Origin: Foliamicus sp963666765
GTDB taxonomy: Bacteria; Pseudomonadota; Gammaproteobacteria; Steroidobacterales; Foliamicaceae
Assembly (NCBI GenBank): GCA_963666765.1
Contig: OY762933.1
Span: 2,418,001 to 2,482,000, forward strand
Reading direction: 5' to 3'
DNA: 64,000 nucleotides
A program made the translations under genes and the position numbers. Shown one piece after another: positions 52,555-64,000 of this stretch (its first letter is position 1; each line of letters starts with the position of its first letter). A model generated the notes under the pieces. The model was not told where the DNA came from. It saw nothing but the letters and a program-made list of their open reading frames with translations, and ran no database searches.

Positions 52555-52570
52555 TGTTCTTTTACAACAG
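52555..52570 (+). promoter_or_regulatory. boxA antitermination signal before tRNA-Ile
   Basis: TGTTCTTTTACAACAG differs by one base from the 16S leader boxA over GTTCTTTTxCAACAG. Supports rRNA-type antitermination of the separated 23S unit. Confidence 0.7.
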
Positions 52571-52629
52571 TACGCACTATTTTGCGCGCCCGCCTGAAGC
52601 GGGCCGGCACAAAAGCGTGCGTCGTGTGC

Positions 52630-52706
<77 letters not shown>

Positions 52707-52767
52707 GCTTGGGGCAGATCCGGATTGAGGAGTGGCCGGGACTTTACGCGGCCTTTCCATCGCCCCC

Positions 52768-52843
52768 GGGGCTGTAGCTCAGCCGGGAGAGCGTCTGCTT
52801 TGCAAGCAGAAGGTCGTCGGTTCGAACCCGATCAGCTCCACCA
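52768..52843 (+). tRNA. tRNA-Ala (TGC)
   Basis: 76 nt with encoded CCA. Acceptor GGGGCTG pairs with CAGCTCC (one G-U); anticodon TGC at 52801-52803; T-loop GTTCGAACC. Second spacer-type tRNA, 61 bp after tRNA-Ile. Confidence 0.97.
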
Positions 52844-53035
52844 GATTTCATTGCGTGGCCTTATCGCCGCGCTGCACTTTCAAAAACAGGATTGTTCCAT
52901 TGCCAATCAAGGCAGGATCGGCCCCCAATGGGCAGGTTCTTGCCGGCAATGTTGAACGTTGTGGGAACTGCATTCGCGTGGTTAATTTCAACACGCCCCG
53001 TACAGGACCATTTCGGGAATGTTTCGGGTGACGTG

Positions 53036-55948
<2,913 letters not shown>

Positions 55949-56003
55949 ACACGTCACACCGAAGCATTCCCACGTTCAACGAACAATGCATGGAACAATC
56001 TTG

Positions 56004-56039
56004 GGCGCGTCCCCGTAGTAAGGGACGCGCCACCTTTTT
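56004..56039 (+). terminator. Terminator-like hairpin between 23S and 5S
   Basis: GGCGCGTCCC and GGGACGCGCC form a perfect 10-bp stem with an 8-base loop, then ACC and five T. It looks like a weak intrinsic terminator or a processing hairpin just before 5S. Confidence 0.5.
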
Positions 56040-56040
56040 C

Positions 56041-56158
56041 GCCTGGTGGCAATAGCGGACGGGTCCCACCCGATTCCATTCCGAACTCGGAAGTGAAAAC
56101 GTCCAGCGCCGATGGTAGTTCGGGGTCTCCCCGCGCGAGAGTAGGTCACCGCCAGGCA
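56041..56158 (+). rRNA. rrf: 5S ribosomal RNA
   Basis: About 118 nt from GCCTGGTGGCAATAGCGGAC to GGTCACCGCCAGGCA, with complementary ends and the conserved CCGAACTCGGAAGTGAAA loop region. Confidence 0.96.
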
Positions 56159-56169
56159 TCTCATCCAGG

Positions 56170-56203
56170 CCGCCCCGGCGCAGAAGCACCGGGGCGGTTT
56201 TTT
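56170..56203 (+). terminator. Rho-independent terminator of the 23S-5S unit
   Basis: CCGCCCCGG (56170-56178) and CCGGGGCGG (56189-56197) followed by six T. Confidence 0.9.
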
Positions 56204-56269
56204 GTGCGCCCGCTGTGTCCCCCTTATGATCCACCGGAAGCAGGCCGGGGCCTGCCATGGGAGGTGATC

Positions 56270-57259
56270 ATGCGTATTCCGATATCCGCCGCTCTGTTAC
56301 TTGCTCTTGCACTGCCCGTTCAGGCGCAGACCTTCGGCAGGGCGGAACTGGAAAACCACCTTGCGCTGATGATGGAGTGGTGGCCGGGCGAATACGACAA
56401 TCACGAACAGATTGTCCGTCAGTCCGGCGGTGGCCTTTCGGTCCCTGTCTACAAACCCGTTTTCCGTATTCATTCCCATTACATACGCCTGGACCTGCCG
56501 GAGCTGGGAGAAAACGTTCTGTATGTTGAGGAATATCTCAACAACGATCCCTCCAACATATCCAGGATCCGCGTTTATTCGCTCTCCGTCGATGAGGAAG
56601 AACAGGCGGTCCGGGTCAAACTCCACGCTTTCAGGGATGGCCATGACCACATGATCGGCGCCCGGCTCGGTCCGGAGCGGCTGGCGGCCATCGAAGCGGA
56701 TGCCTTGCGCCCGTTTTCGGACGCCTGCGATGTTTATTTGCGTTTCGAGGGCGGCCAGTTTTCCGGCGGCATGAAACGGGAATCCTGTGGCGATGAGTCC
56801 TGGTTCCAGTACCAGGTGGTGCTTGGCCGGAATCATTATTGGACCCGCGACCGGATGATCAGCCGGGAAACGGGTGAGGTGACCTGGAACGAGACAAAGG
56901 GCGCCCAGTATGACTGGATTCAAGCCACCAGGGCCCGCTGGTTCATCTGCACGGTCAATTACAACCTTGACGGCGACATGCTGAATACGGAGTTCCTCAC
57001 GGAAATCGAACTTCACGATCAGGGCGGCTCGGCCGACATCGACTGGCCCGACGGCCGCACGCTGGAGTTTCAGCTGCACACCCGCGAATTCGCCTCGCCG
57101 TCGGACCGTGTCTTCCCGTTGTTCCGCGTCCATGAAAAAGGCAACCACGTGCCCATTGCCTATGCCTGGGCGGTGGACGACGCAGACCGGTTCGGCATCA
57201 ATCTGGGATGGTTCTACACCTTGTGCCGGGAAAAGGATCAGGGCGCGCCCCGGCCATGA
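56270..57259 (+). CDS. CpeT/CpcT-like (DUF1001) exported protein
   Basis: 329 residues; ATG 56270 has a strong GGGAGGTGAT ribosome site. Signal peptide MRIPISAALLLALALPVQAQ. Mature chain resembles CpeT/CpcT proteins (LENHLALMMEWWPGEYDNHE, FRIHSHYIRLDLPELGENVL, ESCGDESWFQYQVVLGRNHY). In cyanobacteria these are bilin lyases; this organism shows no phycobiliprotein genes here and the protein is exported, so another ligand or role must apply. It stands alone between the 5S terminator and an AT-rich promoter. Confidence 0.8.
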   Translation: MRIPISAALLLALALPVQAQTFGRAELENHLALMMEWWPGEYDNHEQIVRQSGGGLSVPVYKPVFRIHSHYIRLDLPELGENVLYVEEYLNNDPSNISRIRVYSLSVDEEEQAVRVKLHAFRDGHDHMIGARLGPERLAAIEADALRPFSDACDVYLRFEGGQFSGGMKRESCGDESWFQYQVVLGRNHYWTRDRMISRETGEVTWNETKGAQYDWIQATRARWFICTVNYNLDGDMLNTEFLTEIELHDQGGSADIDWPDGRTLEFQLHTREFASPSDRVFPLFRVHEKGNHVPIAYAWAVDDADRFGINLGWFYTLCREKDQGAPRP

Positions 57260-57273
57260 TATAAATTTAAGCA

Positions 57274-57301
57274 TTGACAAATATCTAAATGTAGATAATG
57301 T
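57274..57301 (+). promoter_or_regulatory. AT-rich promoter with a palindromic operator-like site
   Basis: TTGACA (57274-57279), 16-bp spacer, TAATGT (57296-57301). The spacer contains the inverted repeat ATCTA-aatg-TAGAT (57283-57296), well placed for a repressor. The roughly 50 bp are far more AT-rich than neighbouring DNA. Confidence 0.65.
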
Positions 57302-57339
57302 GAAGTTTCCGTTCTCGTCAGGCCTGGCGCCACGCTCTC

Positions 57340-58710
57340 ATGGACCCACGGTTTCTTCCGCACAATAGTCATCTCGCCGGCCTCGGCCGATTTGAGGAGA
57401 CTGATCCGCAGCTAAGGCATCTGGCCAGCCGCCCCCTGCAACACCGGTCATCCTTGCTGGATCGATTGCCGGCATCCGTTCCGGGGATCTACAGTCTCGG
57501 GGGAGGGCGGCAGACGGGCAAGTCCACGTTGCTGAAGCAATGGATGGCGGATCGTCTGCGCAACGGTGTGCCGCCGGCCGCGATCGCTTATTTCTCCGGA
57601 GAACTGATCGACGACCATCACAGCCTGCTGCTCCACATGGAGGAACATCTCGCCGCGGCGCCCGAGGAACAGTTCAACTACCTGATCGTGGACGAAGTCA
57701 CTTATATCCGTGACTGGGACAGGGCTGTGAAGTATGCCGCCGACGCGGGGCGGCTGGCGCGCACCGCACTGATGATTACGGGTTCGGATCTTGCGTTCAT
57801 CCAGGATGCGAGGATGCGGTTCCCGGGGCGCCGCGGCGCCGCTGCCGTGGCGGACTTTCATCTTTATCCGCTTTCATTCCGGGAATACCTCATGCTTGAT
57901 GGCCGGATCAACGAGCTTGAGGGTCATCTGGAGCAGCCTTCGCGGATTCCGGCGGAAACGGTGGACGCCATCTACAGCGCGTTTGTTCGTTACCTGCTGC
58001 ACGGGGGCTACCTGACAGCCATCAACGACTTTGCGGAATTCGGCGCCGTGCGGAACAGCACCCTGGCCACGTACTCGGATTGGATTCGCGGCGATGTGCT
58101 CAAACGCGGCAGACGCGAGCCGTACTTACGGGAGGTCCTGGGCGCCATCGTCAAGCGATACGCTACTCAGGTGACCTGGAATGCGCTGGCCGGCGACCTC
58201 TCGATTGATCATCCGAGGACTGTGGCCGACTATGTGGCGCTGCTGGAGCGCATGGACGCCGTGGTCGTGCTGCCGGCTCTGCTGGAGGACAAGCTGGCGG
58301 CAGCGCCGAAGAAGGCCAGGAAGCTGATGTTCAGCGATCCGTTCATCCTGCATGCTGTTCGCGCCTGGCTTGCGCCCGATGACAACCCCTTCGAGCGTCA
58401 GATCCTTGCGGCAACGCAGGACCCGGCGTGGGCATCGAGAATCGTGGAAGCGACCGTCGCCAGTCACCTGCACCGCTTCCATCCCACCTATTACATCAAG
58501 GCGCAGGGCGAGGTGGACGTTGCATACGTGCGCGGCGGACGTTTCTGGCCGGTCGAGATCAAGTGGACCAGCCAGCTGCGGCCCAAAGCCCTGAAGCAAG
58601 TCGCCCGGTACGGCAACGGAGCGATCTGGAGCAAGGAGCGGCGCCCTGGCGCGATTAACGGAGTCAAGACCTTACCGTTGCCGATTCAGCTCCTGCTTGT
58701 TGGCGGATGA
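57340..58710 (+). CDS. AAA ATPase with DUF4143 C-terminal domain
   Basis: 456 residues. Walker A GGGRQTGKSTLLKQW near residue 55, Walker B FNYLIVDEVTYIRDWDRA near 110, sensor region LMITGSD; the C-terminal half shows DUF4143/PD-(D/E)XK-like features (YYIKAQGEVDVAYVRGGRFW, PVEIKWTSQ). Such orphan ATPases are frequent in bacteria and archaea, often of horizontal origin, with unknown function. The AT-rich promoter upstream supports acquisition or special control. Confidence 0.85.
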   Translation: MDPRFLPHNSHLAGLGRFEETDPQLRHLASRPLQHRSSLLDRLPASVPGIYSLGGGRQTGKSTLLKQWMADRLRNGVPPAAIAYFSGELIDDHHSLLLHMEEHLAAAPEEQFNYLIVDEVTYIRDWDRAVKYAADAGRLARTALMITGSDLAFIQDARMRFPGRRGAAAVADFHLYPLSFREYLMLDGRINELEGHLEQPSRIPAETVDAIYSAFVRYLLHGGYLTAINDFAEFGAVRNSTLATYSDWIRGDVLKRGRREPYLREVLGAIVKRYATQVTWNALAGDLSIDHPRTVADYVALLERMDAVVVLPALLEDKLAAAPKKARKLMFSDPFILHAVRAWLAPDDNPFERQILAATQDPAWASRIVEATVASHLHRFHPTYYIKAQGEVDVAYVRGGRFWPVEIKWTSQLRPKALKQVARYGNGAIWSKERRPGAINGVKTLPLPIQLLLVGG

Positions 58711-58890
58711 CCGCAGACTCTTCTCGCGCCGGCCAGTGGGACTTATGACTGTCGCGACATGGCTCGGATGGCGGCAGCGATTGGCGCAGCGACTTGAGCC
58801 GGTGACGCTTGCGGGTATTATTGGTCCCTGGCAGCGAACCGGAAGTGCGCTGTTGCAGCCAATTTCAACGAAACGCAGAGGCATTGCCTT

Positions 58891-61239
58891 ATGACCCCCC
58901 ACATCACCCGATTTCTCGCGTCCGTGGCCGGCGCGGCGCTGATTGCGATTTACTGCTACTCCCCGCCGGCATTTGCCCAGGAACTCGCGATTGAGGAGAT
59001 CATCGTCACCGCCCGAAAACGGGAGGAAAACCTGCAGGATCTGCCGCTTACGGTAACGGCGCTGACCAACGACGACATCTACGAGCGGGGTGTCACCAGC
59101 ATTCTGGATCTGTCCGACTATACGCCCGGGTTCTACACTGAAACGGTCGGCCGACGGAATTCGAACCCCTATTTCCGCGGTCTGGTCGTCAACACGGGGG
59201 TGGTTGACCGTCAGAATTCTTCCGTCTTCGTGGACGGATTTTTTGTCCTGGGGACGGCCGCCACCTTCGGTTTCAACAATATTGAACGGGTGGAAGTTCT
59301 CAAGGGGCCTCAGTCCGCTCTGTTCGGCCGCGCGACTTTCGGCGGCGCCGTCAACTACATCACCAGGACTCCGGGTGACGAACTCGAAATCGATGCCGAT
59401 ATCGATCTCGGCCAGCACAGCCGCTCCGATGTCGCCTTGACCGTGGCCGGCCCGCTATTGGGTATGGATACCGTGAAAGGCATGTTGAGCATCCGCTCGT
59501 ACAGTTTTGGCGGGGAGTGGGCGAACGTGGCTACGCATGAGGACAACGCCACGATCGGCGACGAGAAAAGCAGGGCCATTTCCGGCAAGCTGCTGTTCGA
59601 GCCTTCGGAAAGCCTCACCCTGACATTGTCCGCATCCTATGCGGAAGATGATGACGGCGCGCCGCCCACCACGAGCCTGCCGGAATCGCTGGACAACTGC
59701 CTTTTCTACAATTCCTCTATCCCCCTGGGCTACGTTTGCGGAGAACTCCCCGACGACCTGGATACGATCAAACAGAACAACAAGAGGGTCGAGGAGCGTT
59801 TCGGCGAGGGGGTCGGACAATTCCTGGTTACGCGCCGCTATACGGCCAAACTGGATTATGTAACCAGCAATGACTGGGCATTCGAATTGCGGGCCGGCAC
59901 CAATCAGCAATTCTACGACACGATTCAAGATGCCAGTTGGGACGACAGCTTTGGTGTTTTCAATGGCCTCGGAGGTTTTGACGGACTGGTCTTCGGTTCC
60001 GTCGGTCTTTTGGAAGCGAACAAGGCCTACCAGGGTTTCCAGGACAGAAGCCTGCAGTTCAAGGTGACGGCACCTGGGACCGAAAGGCTGTCTGCCTTCG
60101 CGGGCGCCTCGACTTATGAGCATGACATCCTTGGCCGTAATCTGCGGCTGACACCCTCCCGTCCCTACGGCGAGGCCAGCAGTTCCCGGCACATCGAGAA
60201 CGTCTCCGTTTTCGGCAGTGTCACCTACAGCCTGACCGAAAAGATCGCCTTGGGTCTGGATGTCCGCTGGCAGAAGGACGACGTGCGTGAGTCCACCGAC
60301 GAGTTTTTTCCGCAAACACTGGCGGAAGTGCCGAGTCTGGGCTCGAACAAGGGAGTCGAAGCATTCGAGTTCGATACCGCGAGCTTCAAGCGCACCCTGC
60401 CGCGTTTCATCGTGGACTACAAACCCAACGAGGACGTCACCCTTTATGCGGTCATAGCGCAGGGGAACAAACCCGGGTTCTTCAACAACCGCGCCGTCGC
60501 GGTCAACCTCGGCGTGGACCCCACGGTGAAGGAAGAAACCATCTGGAACTACGAATTCGGCGCCAAGACCCTTTGGATGGACGGCCGCCTCCTGCTCAAT
60601 GCGGCCGTGTACTTCCTGGACTGGAAGAATCAGCAGATCCGCCAGACCTTCCTGAACGCTCAGGGACAGGATTCGCAAATTACCACCAACGCGGGTGAGA
60701 CCGAGGTGTCCGGCTTCGAACTGGAGTCCAGCTTTGTTGTGTCGGAGCGATTGGTCCTCTCCGGGTCGCTAGCCTTTGCGGATCCCGAGTACAAGTTCTT
60801 TGTGGAGGAGACCTTCGCTCCGCAACTGGGCGTCGATCCCGATCTGGCCGGAAACGAGCCGTACCGATATCCGGACTGGCAGGTCCAGTTGTCGGCGGAC
60901 TACAACCAGCCCGGCGTGCTGAACGACTGGGATTTCTTCGCCCGTACGGATCTGAACATGACCGGGGAACGCTGGTCGGAAATCTACAACCTTTCCTATA
61001 TCGGCTGGGAGTACAAGTGGAACCTGCGTGCAGGCCTTGAGCGGGAGAACTGGAGGCTGACGGCTTACGTCAACAACATTCTTGACGACAGGACCCTGGC
61101 CGGCTCGTTCCGCTTCCGCGACCTGCGCCGCTTCGCGCGCTTCGATCAGACCACGGGTTCATTCACATTCCCGTATGCGCAACTGGTCAACCTGAACCGC
61201 GGGCGCCACTTCGGAGTGAACGTCAGCTACAGCTTCTGA
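58891..61239 (+). CDS. TonB-dependent receptor
   Basis: 782 residues. Signal peptide (LASVAGAALIAIYCYSPPAF, cleaved before QELA), TonB box IEEIIVTARKREENLQDLPL, plug with YFRGLVVNTG, VFVDGFFVLG and VEVLKGPQSALFGRATFGGA, then a barrel ending GVNVSYSF. Of the type frequent in sphingomonad- and Xanthomonas-like receptors for plant or aromatic ligands. A terminator follows at once. The 180-bp gap before it shows no gene or clear signal. Confidence 0.92.
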   Translation: MTPHITRFLASVAGAALIAIYCYSPPAFAQELAIEEIIVTARKREENLQDLPLTVTALTNDDIYERGVTSILDLSDYTPGFYTETVGRRNSNPYFRGLVVNTGVVDRQNSSVFVDGFFVLGTAATFGFNNIERVEVLKGPQSALFGRATFGGAVNYITRTPGDELEIDADIDLGQHSRSDVALTVAGPLLGMDTVKGMLSIRSYSFGGEWANVATHEDNATIGDEKSRAISGKLLFEPSESLTLTLSASYAEDDDGAPPTTSLPESLDNCLFYNSSIPLGYVCGELPDDLDTIKQNNKRVEERFGEGVGQFLVTRRYTAKLDYVTSNDWAFELRAGTNQQFYDTIQDASWDDSFGVFNGLGGFDGLVFGSVGLLEANKAYQGFQDRSLQFKVTAPGTERLSAFAGASTYEHDILGRNLRLTPSRPYGEASSSRHIENVSVFGSVTYSLTEKIALGLDVRWQKDDVRESTDEFFPQTLAEVPSLGSNKGVEAFEFDTASFKRTLPRFIVDYKPNEDVTLYAVIAQGNKPGFFNNRAVAVNLGVDPTVKEETIWNYEFGAKTLWMDGRLLLNAAVYFLDWKNQQIRQTFLNAQGQDSQITTNAGETEVSGFELESSFVVSERLVLSGSLAFADPEYKFFVEETFAPQLGVDPDLAGNEPYRYPDWQVQLSADYNQPGVLNDWDFFARTDLNMTGERWSEIYNLSYIGWEYKWNLRAGLERENWRLTAYVNNILDDRTLAGSFRFRDLRRFARFDQTTGSFTFPYAQLVNLNRGRHFGVNVSYSF

Positions 61240-61265
61240 GCGCTTCGCGCCATCTACACGCAAGA

Positions 61266-61291
61266 AGCCCCGGTCCAGTCCGGGGCTTTTT
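61266..61291 (+). terminator. Rho-independent terminator after the TonB receptor
   Basis: AGCCCCGG and CCGGGGCT (8-bp stem, TCCAGT loop) followed by a T-run. Confidence 0.9.
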
Positions 61292-61363
61292 GCATGGGCA
61301 GGCAACGCTGATTTGAGCAACTTGTGATGTAATCCCGCCATTACTGCGCATTAGGGGAGCGTG

Positions 61364-64000
61364 ATGGACCGCGGGGGGAAATTAAAGCAGCCCGGTGAAT
61401 TGATCGCGGTGGTCGGCATGGCCTGCCGCACACCCGGCGCGTCCGATGTGGCCTCGTACTGGCGTCTTCTGCAGACCGGGACCAATGCCGTCAGCGAGGG
61501 GGAGCCTGGTTCGGGCGTGGGACGGCTCGGCGAATTGTTCCCGAAGCACACTCCCCAGCCGGCTTGCCGCTTCGCCGCCTTTGTCGATGGAATCGACCAG
61601 TTTGACGCCGGGTTCTTCCGGATTTCCCCGGTCGAGGCCCATCTGCTCGATCCACAGCAGCGAATGATGCTGGAAACAAGCTGGCTGGCGCTCGAAGATG
61701 CCGGGATAGATCCGGATAGCCTCAAGGGTAGTCGCACCGGGGTTTTTGCGGGAATCAGCAACAATGAATACCGGGGGCTGATACTGGGGTCCAGCGAGAC
61801 CTCCGAGCCAGCGGCCAGCCTGTATTCCGTTACCGGCACCTCGCTCAACACCGCGATCGGCAGGGTCGCGTACGTGATGGGCCTGGAGGGTCCGGCGATG
61901 GCCATCGACACCGCCTGTTCGTCGTCATTGGTGGCTGTGCACCAGGCCGTCGGGGCCCTGCAGCGCAAAGAAGCCGACCTGGCCCTGGCGGGAGGCGTCC
62001 ACGCCATTCTCTCGGGGCGTCTGTTTGAGTTGCGGGCCAATGCCGGAATGCTGGCGCCGGACGGACGATGCAAGACCTTCGACGCCGCCGCCGACGGGTA
62101 CGTTCGCGCCGAAGGCTGCGGATTGCTGGTTCTCAAGAGGCTGAGCGATGCGGAGGCCGACGGTGACCGCATATGGAGTGTGATCCGGGGTTCCGCGGTC
62201 AACCAGGATGGGGCGAGTGCCGGCCTTACCGTGCCCAACGGCGCTTCACAGGAGCGGGTGATTGAAGCGGCGTTGAATCGCGCGGGATTGGCTCCGGCCG
62301 AAGTGGATTACGTCGAGGCGCACGGCACGGGAACGCCCGTAGGCGATCCCATTGAACTGCGCGCCACCGGTTCGGCGTATGGCAAGAACCGCGATCGGCC
62401 GCTGCTGATCGGTTCGGTGAAGACCAATGTCGGACACCTGGAGTCGGCCGCTGGAGCGGCCGGCTTAATCAAGGTGATTCTGTCCTTGCGCCACGGCGTG
62501 ATTCCCCGGCACCTGCACTTCACGGAGCCCACGCCCGAGGTGGACTGGGACGCCTTGCCCCTTCAGGTGCCTTCCGAGGCTACTCCCTGGCCCCGAGGGA
62601 ACGGCAGGCAGCCGATCGGGGGGGTCAGTGGATTCGGCTGGTCGGGCACCAATGCCCACGTGCTTCTGCAGGCCTATGGGACGGCGCCTCCGGCGGGAGC
62701 GGACATGCAGGCTCCGGTCGGCCGGACGCTGCCGGTGCTGTTGTCGACAGCGGACACCGGGCGGCTGGCCCAGGACTGCGAGACACGATCGGCGCGCGTG
62801 CTGCCGCTGTCCGGAAAGTCGGACCCGGCGGTTCGCGCTATCGCGGCCAGGTACCTGGATTGGCTTGACGCGCACGAGTCGGTGCAGGACTCACAGGTGG
62901 CCGGCGAGCCTTCGCAGACTCAGGAGAAAACGCAGGCACAAGTTTTGCCGTCACCTGAATCAAACGCCGCGCTGCTGGCGGACATGGCCTGGGCCGCCGG
63001 CACAGGCCGCAGTCATTTCAGTCATCGATCGGCCGTGTTGTTCCGCGACTCGCCGTCCCTGCGTGCGGCGCTTGCCGCGGTGGCGAGTCCGGAGTCGACA
63101 GCGGCGGCGCGAACCGCCAGGAAAGTCGCATTCCTGTACACAGGGCAGGGTAGCCAATGGATTGGAATGGGCGAATGGCTTTACCGCACGGAGCCGGTAG
63201 TTCGATCCGTGCTGGATCGTTGCGACGATGTTCTGCGGGAGGACCGCGGAGCTTCCCTGCTTGATGTCATGTTCGGCCGGCAGGGCGCCGTTGCCCACAT
63301 CTCCGACCAAGAATGGACGCAGCCGGCGATTTATGCACTGGAGTGTGCGCTGACCGGGCTATGGGCCAGCCTGGGTGTTCGTCCGGAAGTGGTCCTGGGT
63401 CACAGTCTCGGGGAGTTTGCCGCAGCCCAGGCGGCGGGCGTTTTCGGTCTGGAGGAGGGCTTGAGGTTTTGCGCCGCGCGTGGCGCCCTGGCGGCAGCCT
63501 TGCCCGCCGCCGGCAGCATGGCCGCAATCTTTGCTCCGGCTTCGGCGGTCCAGCAGGCCATTGAAGAAACCAATGCAGAGATGCCGGGGATTGACCTGAG
63601 CTTTGCCGCGTATAACGGCGCGCATCAGGTGGTCAGCGGTCCGGAAGACAAGATCGAGGCGATTTCCGGACGCTTTATGGAATCCGGGGTTCGAGTCAGC
63701 AGGCTGCGGATCAGCAATGCATTTCACAGTGCGTTCGTGGAACCGATGCTGGGCGATCTGGAGGCGGCGTCGGCGAAGACAGAATTGAAGCCGCCGTCAC
63801 TGCCGCTGGTGAGCAATGTAAGCGGCCGGCTGTTGGAATCGGCGCCGGACGGGGCCTACTGGCGTGAGCACACGCGGCAACCGGTCGCCTTTGAAAGCAG
63901 CATCGCAACGCTGGCTGAACTCGGAGTCGATCTGATCGTGGAGCTTGGACCGCACGCCGTTCTGGGTCCCATGGCGTCCCTGGCGTGGCCCGAAACCGCC
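61364..64000 (+). CDS. Type I polyketide synthase, KS-AT part (continues beyond window)
   Basis: Open from ATG 61364 (GGGGAG site upstream) to the window end, 879 codons. Residues about 12-440: ketosynthase with IAVVGMACRTPGASD, catalytic Cys in AIDTACSSSLVAVH, His motifs in EAHGTGTPVGDP and GHLESAAGAAG. After a linker, from about 585: acyltransferase with FLYTGQGSQWIGMGE and nucleophile GHSLGEFAAAQ; the specificity motif reads NAFH, closest to the HAFH of malonyl-specific domains. Any reductive, carrier or release domains lie outside. Product unknown. Confidence 0.93.
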   Translation, partial: MDRGGKLKQPGELIAVVGMACRTPGASDVASYWRLLQTGTNAVSEGEPGSGVGRLGELFPKHTPQPACRFAAFVDGIDQFDAGFFRISPVEAHLLDPQQRMMLETSWLALEDAGIDPDSLKGSRTGVFAGISNNEYRGLILGSSETSEPAASLYSVTGTSLNTAIGRVAYVMGLEGPAMAIDTACSSSLVAVHQAVGALQRKEADLALAGGVHAILSGRLFELRANAGMLAPDGRCKTFDAAADGYVRAEGCGLLVLKRLSDAEADGDRIWSVIRGSAVNQDGASAGLTVPNGASQERVIEAALNRAGLAPAEVDYVEAHGTGTPVGDPIELRATGSAYGKNRDRPLLIGSVKTNVGHLESAAGAAGLIKVILSLRHGVIPRHLHFTEPTPEVDWDALPLQVPSEATPWPRGNGRQPIGGVSGFGWSGTNAHVLLQAYGTAPPAGADMQAPVGRTLPVLLSTADTGRLAQDCETRSARVLPLSGKSDPAVRAIAARYLDWLDAHESVQDSQVAGEPSQTQEKTQAQVLPSPESNAALLADMAWAAGTGRSHFSHRSAVLFRDSPSLRAALAAVASPESTAAARTARKVAFLYTGQGSQWIGMGEWLYRTEPVVRSVLDRCDDVLREDRGASLLDVMFGRQGAVAHISDQEWTQPAIYALECALTGLWASLGVRPEVVLGHSLGEFAAAQAAGVFGLEEGLRFCAARGALAAALPAAGSMAAIFAPASAVQQAIEETNAEMPGIDLSFAAYNGAHQVVSGPEDKIEAISGRFMESGVRVSRLRISNAFHSAFVEPMLGDLEAASAKTELKPPSLPLVSNVSGRLLESAPDGAYWREHTRQPVAFESSIATLAELGVDLIVELGPHAVLGPMASLAWPETA

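Overview
The window is GC-rich, gene-dense DNA from a gammaproteobacterium. The near-complete 16S gene has typical gammaproteobacterial signature stretches, and the housekeeping genes (bifunctional tyrA, gshB, yqgE-ruvX, ampDE, pdxH, tyrS) agree; I cannot place it in an order from sequence alone. Three TonB-dependent receptors, secreted hydrolases and a type I polyketide synthase suggest a free-living or host-associated nutrient scavenger.

Layout. 1-8.3 kb: M1 peptidase and an alkaline-phosphatase-superfamily enzyme on the minus strand, divergent from a TonB receptor and a beta-propeller phytase, with a strong PHO-box-like sequence between them. 8.4-17.8 kb: housekeeping genes (tyrA, hydroxyacid dehydrogenase, glutathione-dependent formaldehyde oxidation, pdxH, ampDE, gshB, yqgE, ruvX, a Rossmann protein). 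17.8-26.9 kb: DUF1838 protein, PyrK-like flavoprotein, an IS1182-type insertion sequence, anmK, a reductive-dehalogenase-like Fe-S protein coupled to a TonB receptor, yggS. 27-32.2 kb: degraded toxin-antitoxin genes, tyrS, an ISNCY/IS1202-type insertion sequence lying exactly between tyrS and the 16S promoter, the 16S rRNA gene and a second degraded toxin-antitoxin pair. 32.2-39.3 kb: a 1756-residue exonuclease-RecQ-UvrD-HIRAN-like fusion and small repair/metabolic genes. 39.4-42.1 kb: PepSY and DUF1775 membrane/copper-type genes. 42.2-50.5 kb: a tight seven-gene operon with a polyamine-type ABC transporter, a fatty-acid-hydroxylase-type enzyme, a GH3 acyl-amido synthetase and an enolase-superfamily epimerase. 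50.5-52.4 kb: luciferase-like oxidoreductase and bicupin. 52.5-56.2 kb: tRNA-Ile, tRNA-Ala, 23S and 5S with their own promoter. 56.3-64 kb: CpeT-like secreted protein, DUF4143 ATPase, TonB receptor and the start of a polyketide synthase.

The most unusual points are: (1) the rRNA operon is split, with 16S about 20.9 kb upstream of tRNA-Ile/tRNA-Ala/23S/5S on the same strand, each half having its own near-identical promoter, boxA and processing stem; (2) the RecQ-UvrD-exonuclease giant protein; (3) the transporter-GH3-epimerase operon; (4) a phosphate-starvation phytate/phosphoester module; (5) a family of hairpin repeats built on a GGGAGCGAGGGCGTCC-type arm, one copy of which is translated in frame inside a permease gene; (6) two insertion sequences that both landed on stop codons.
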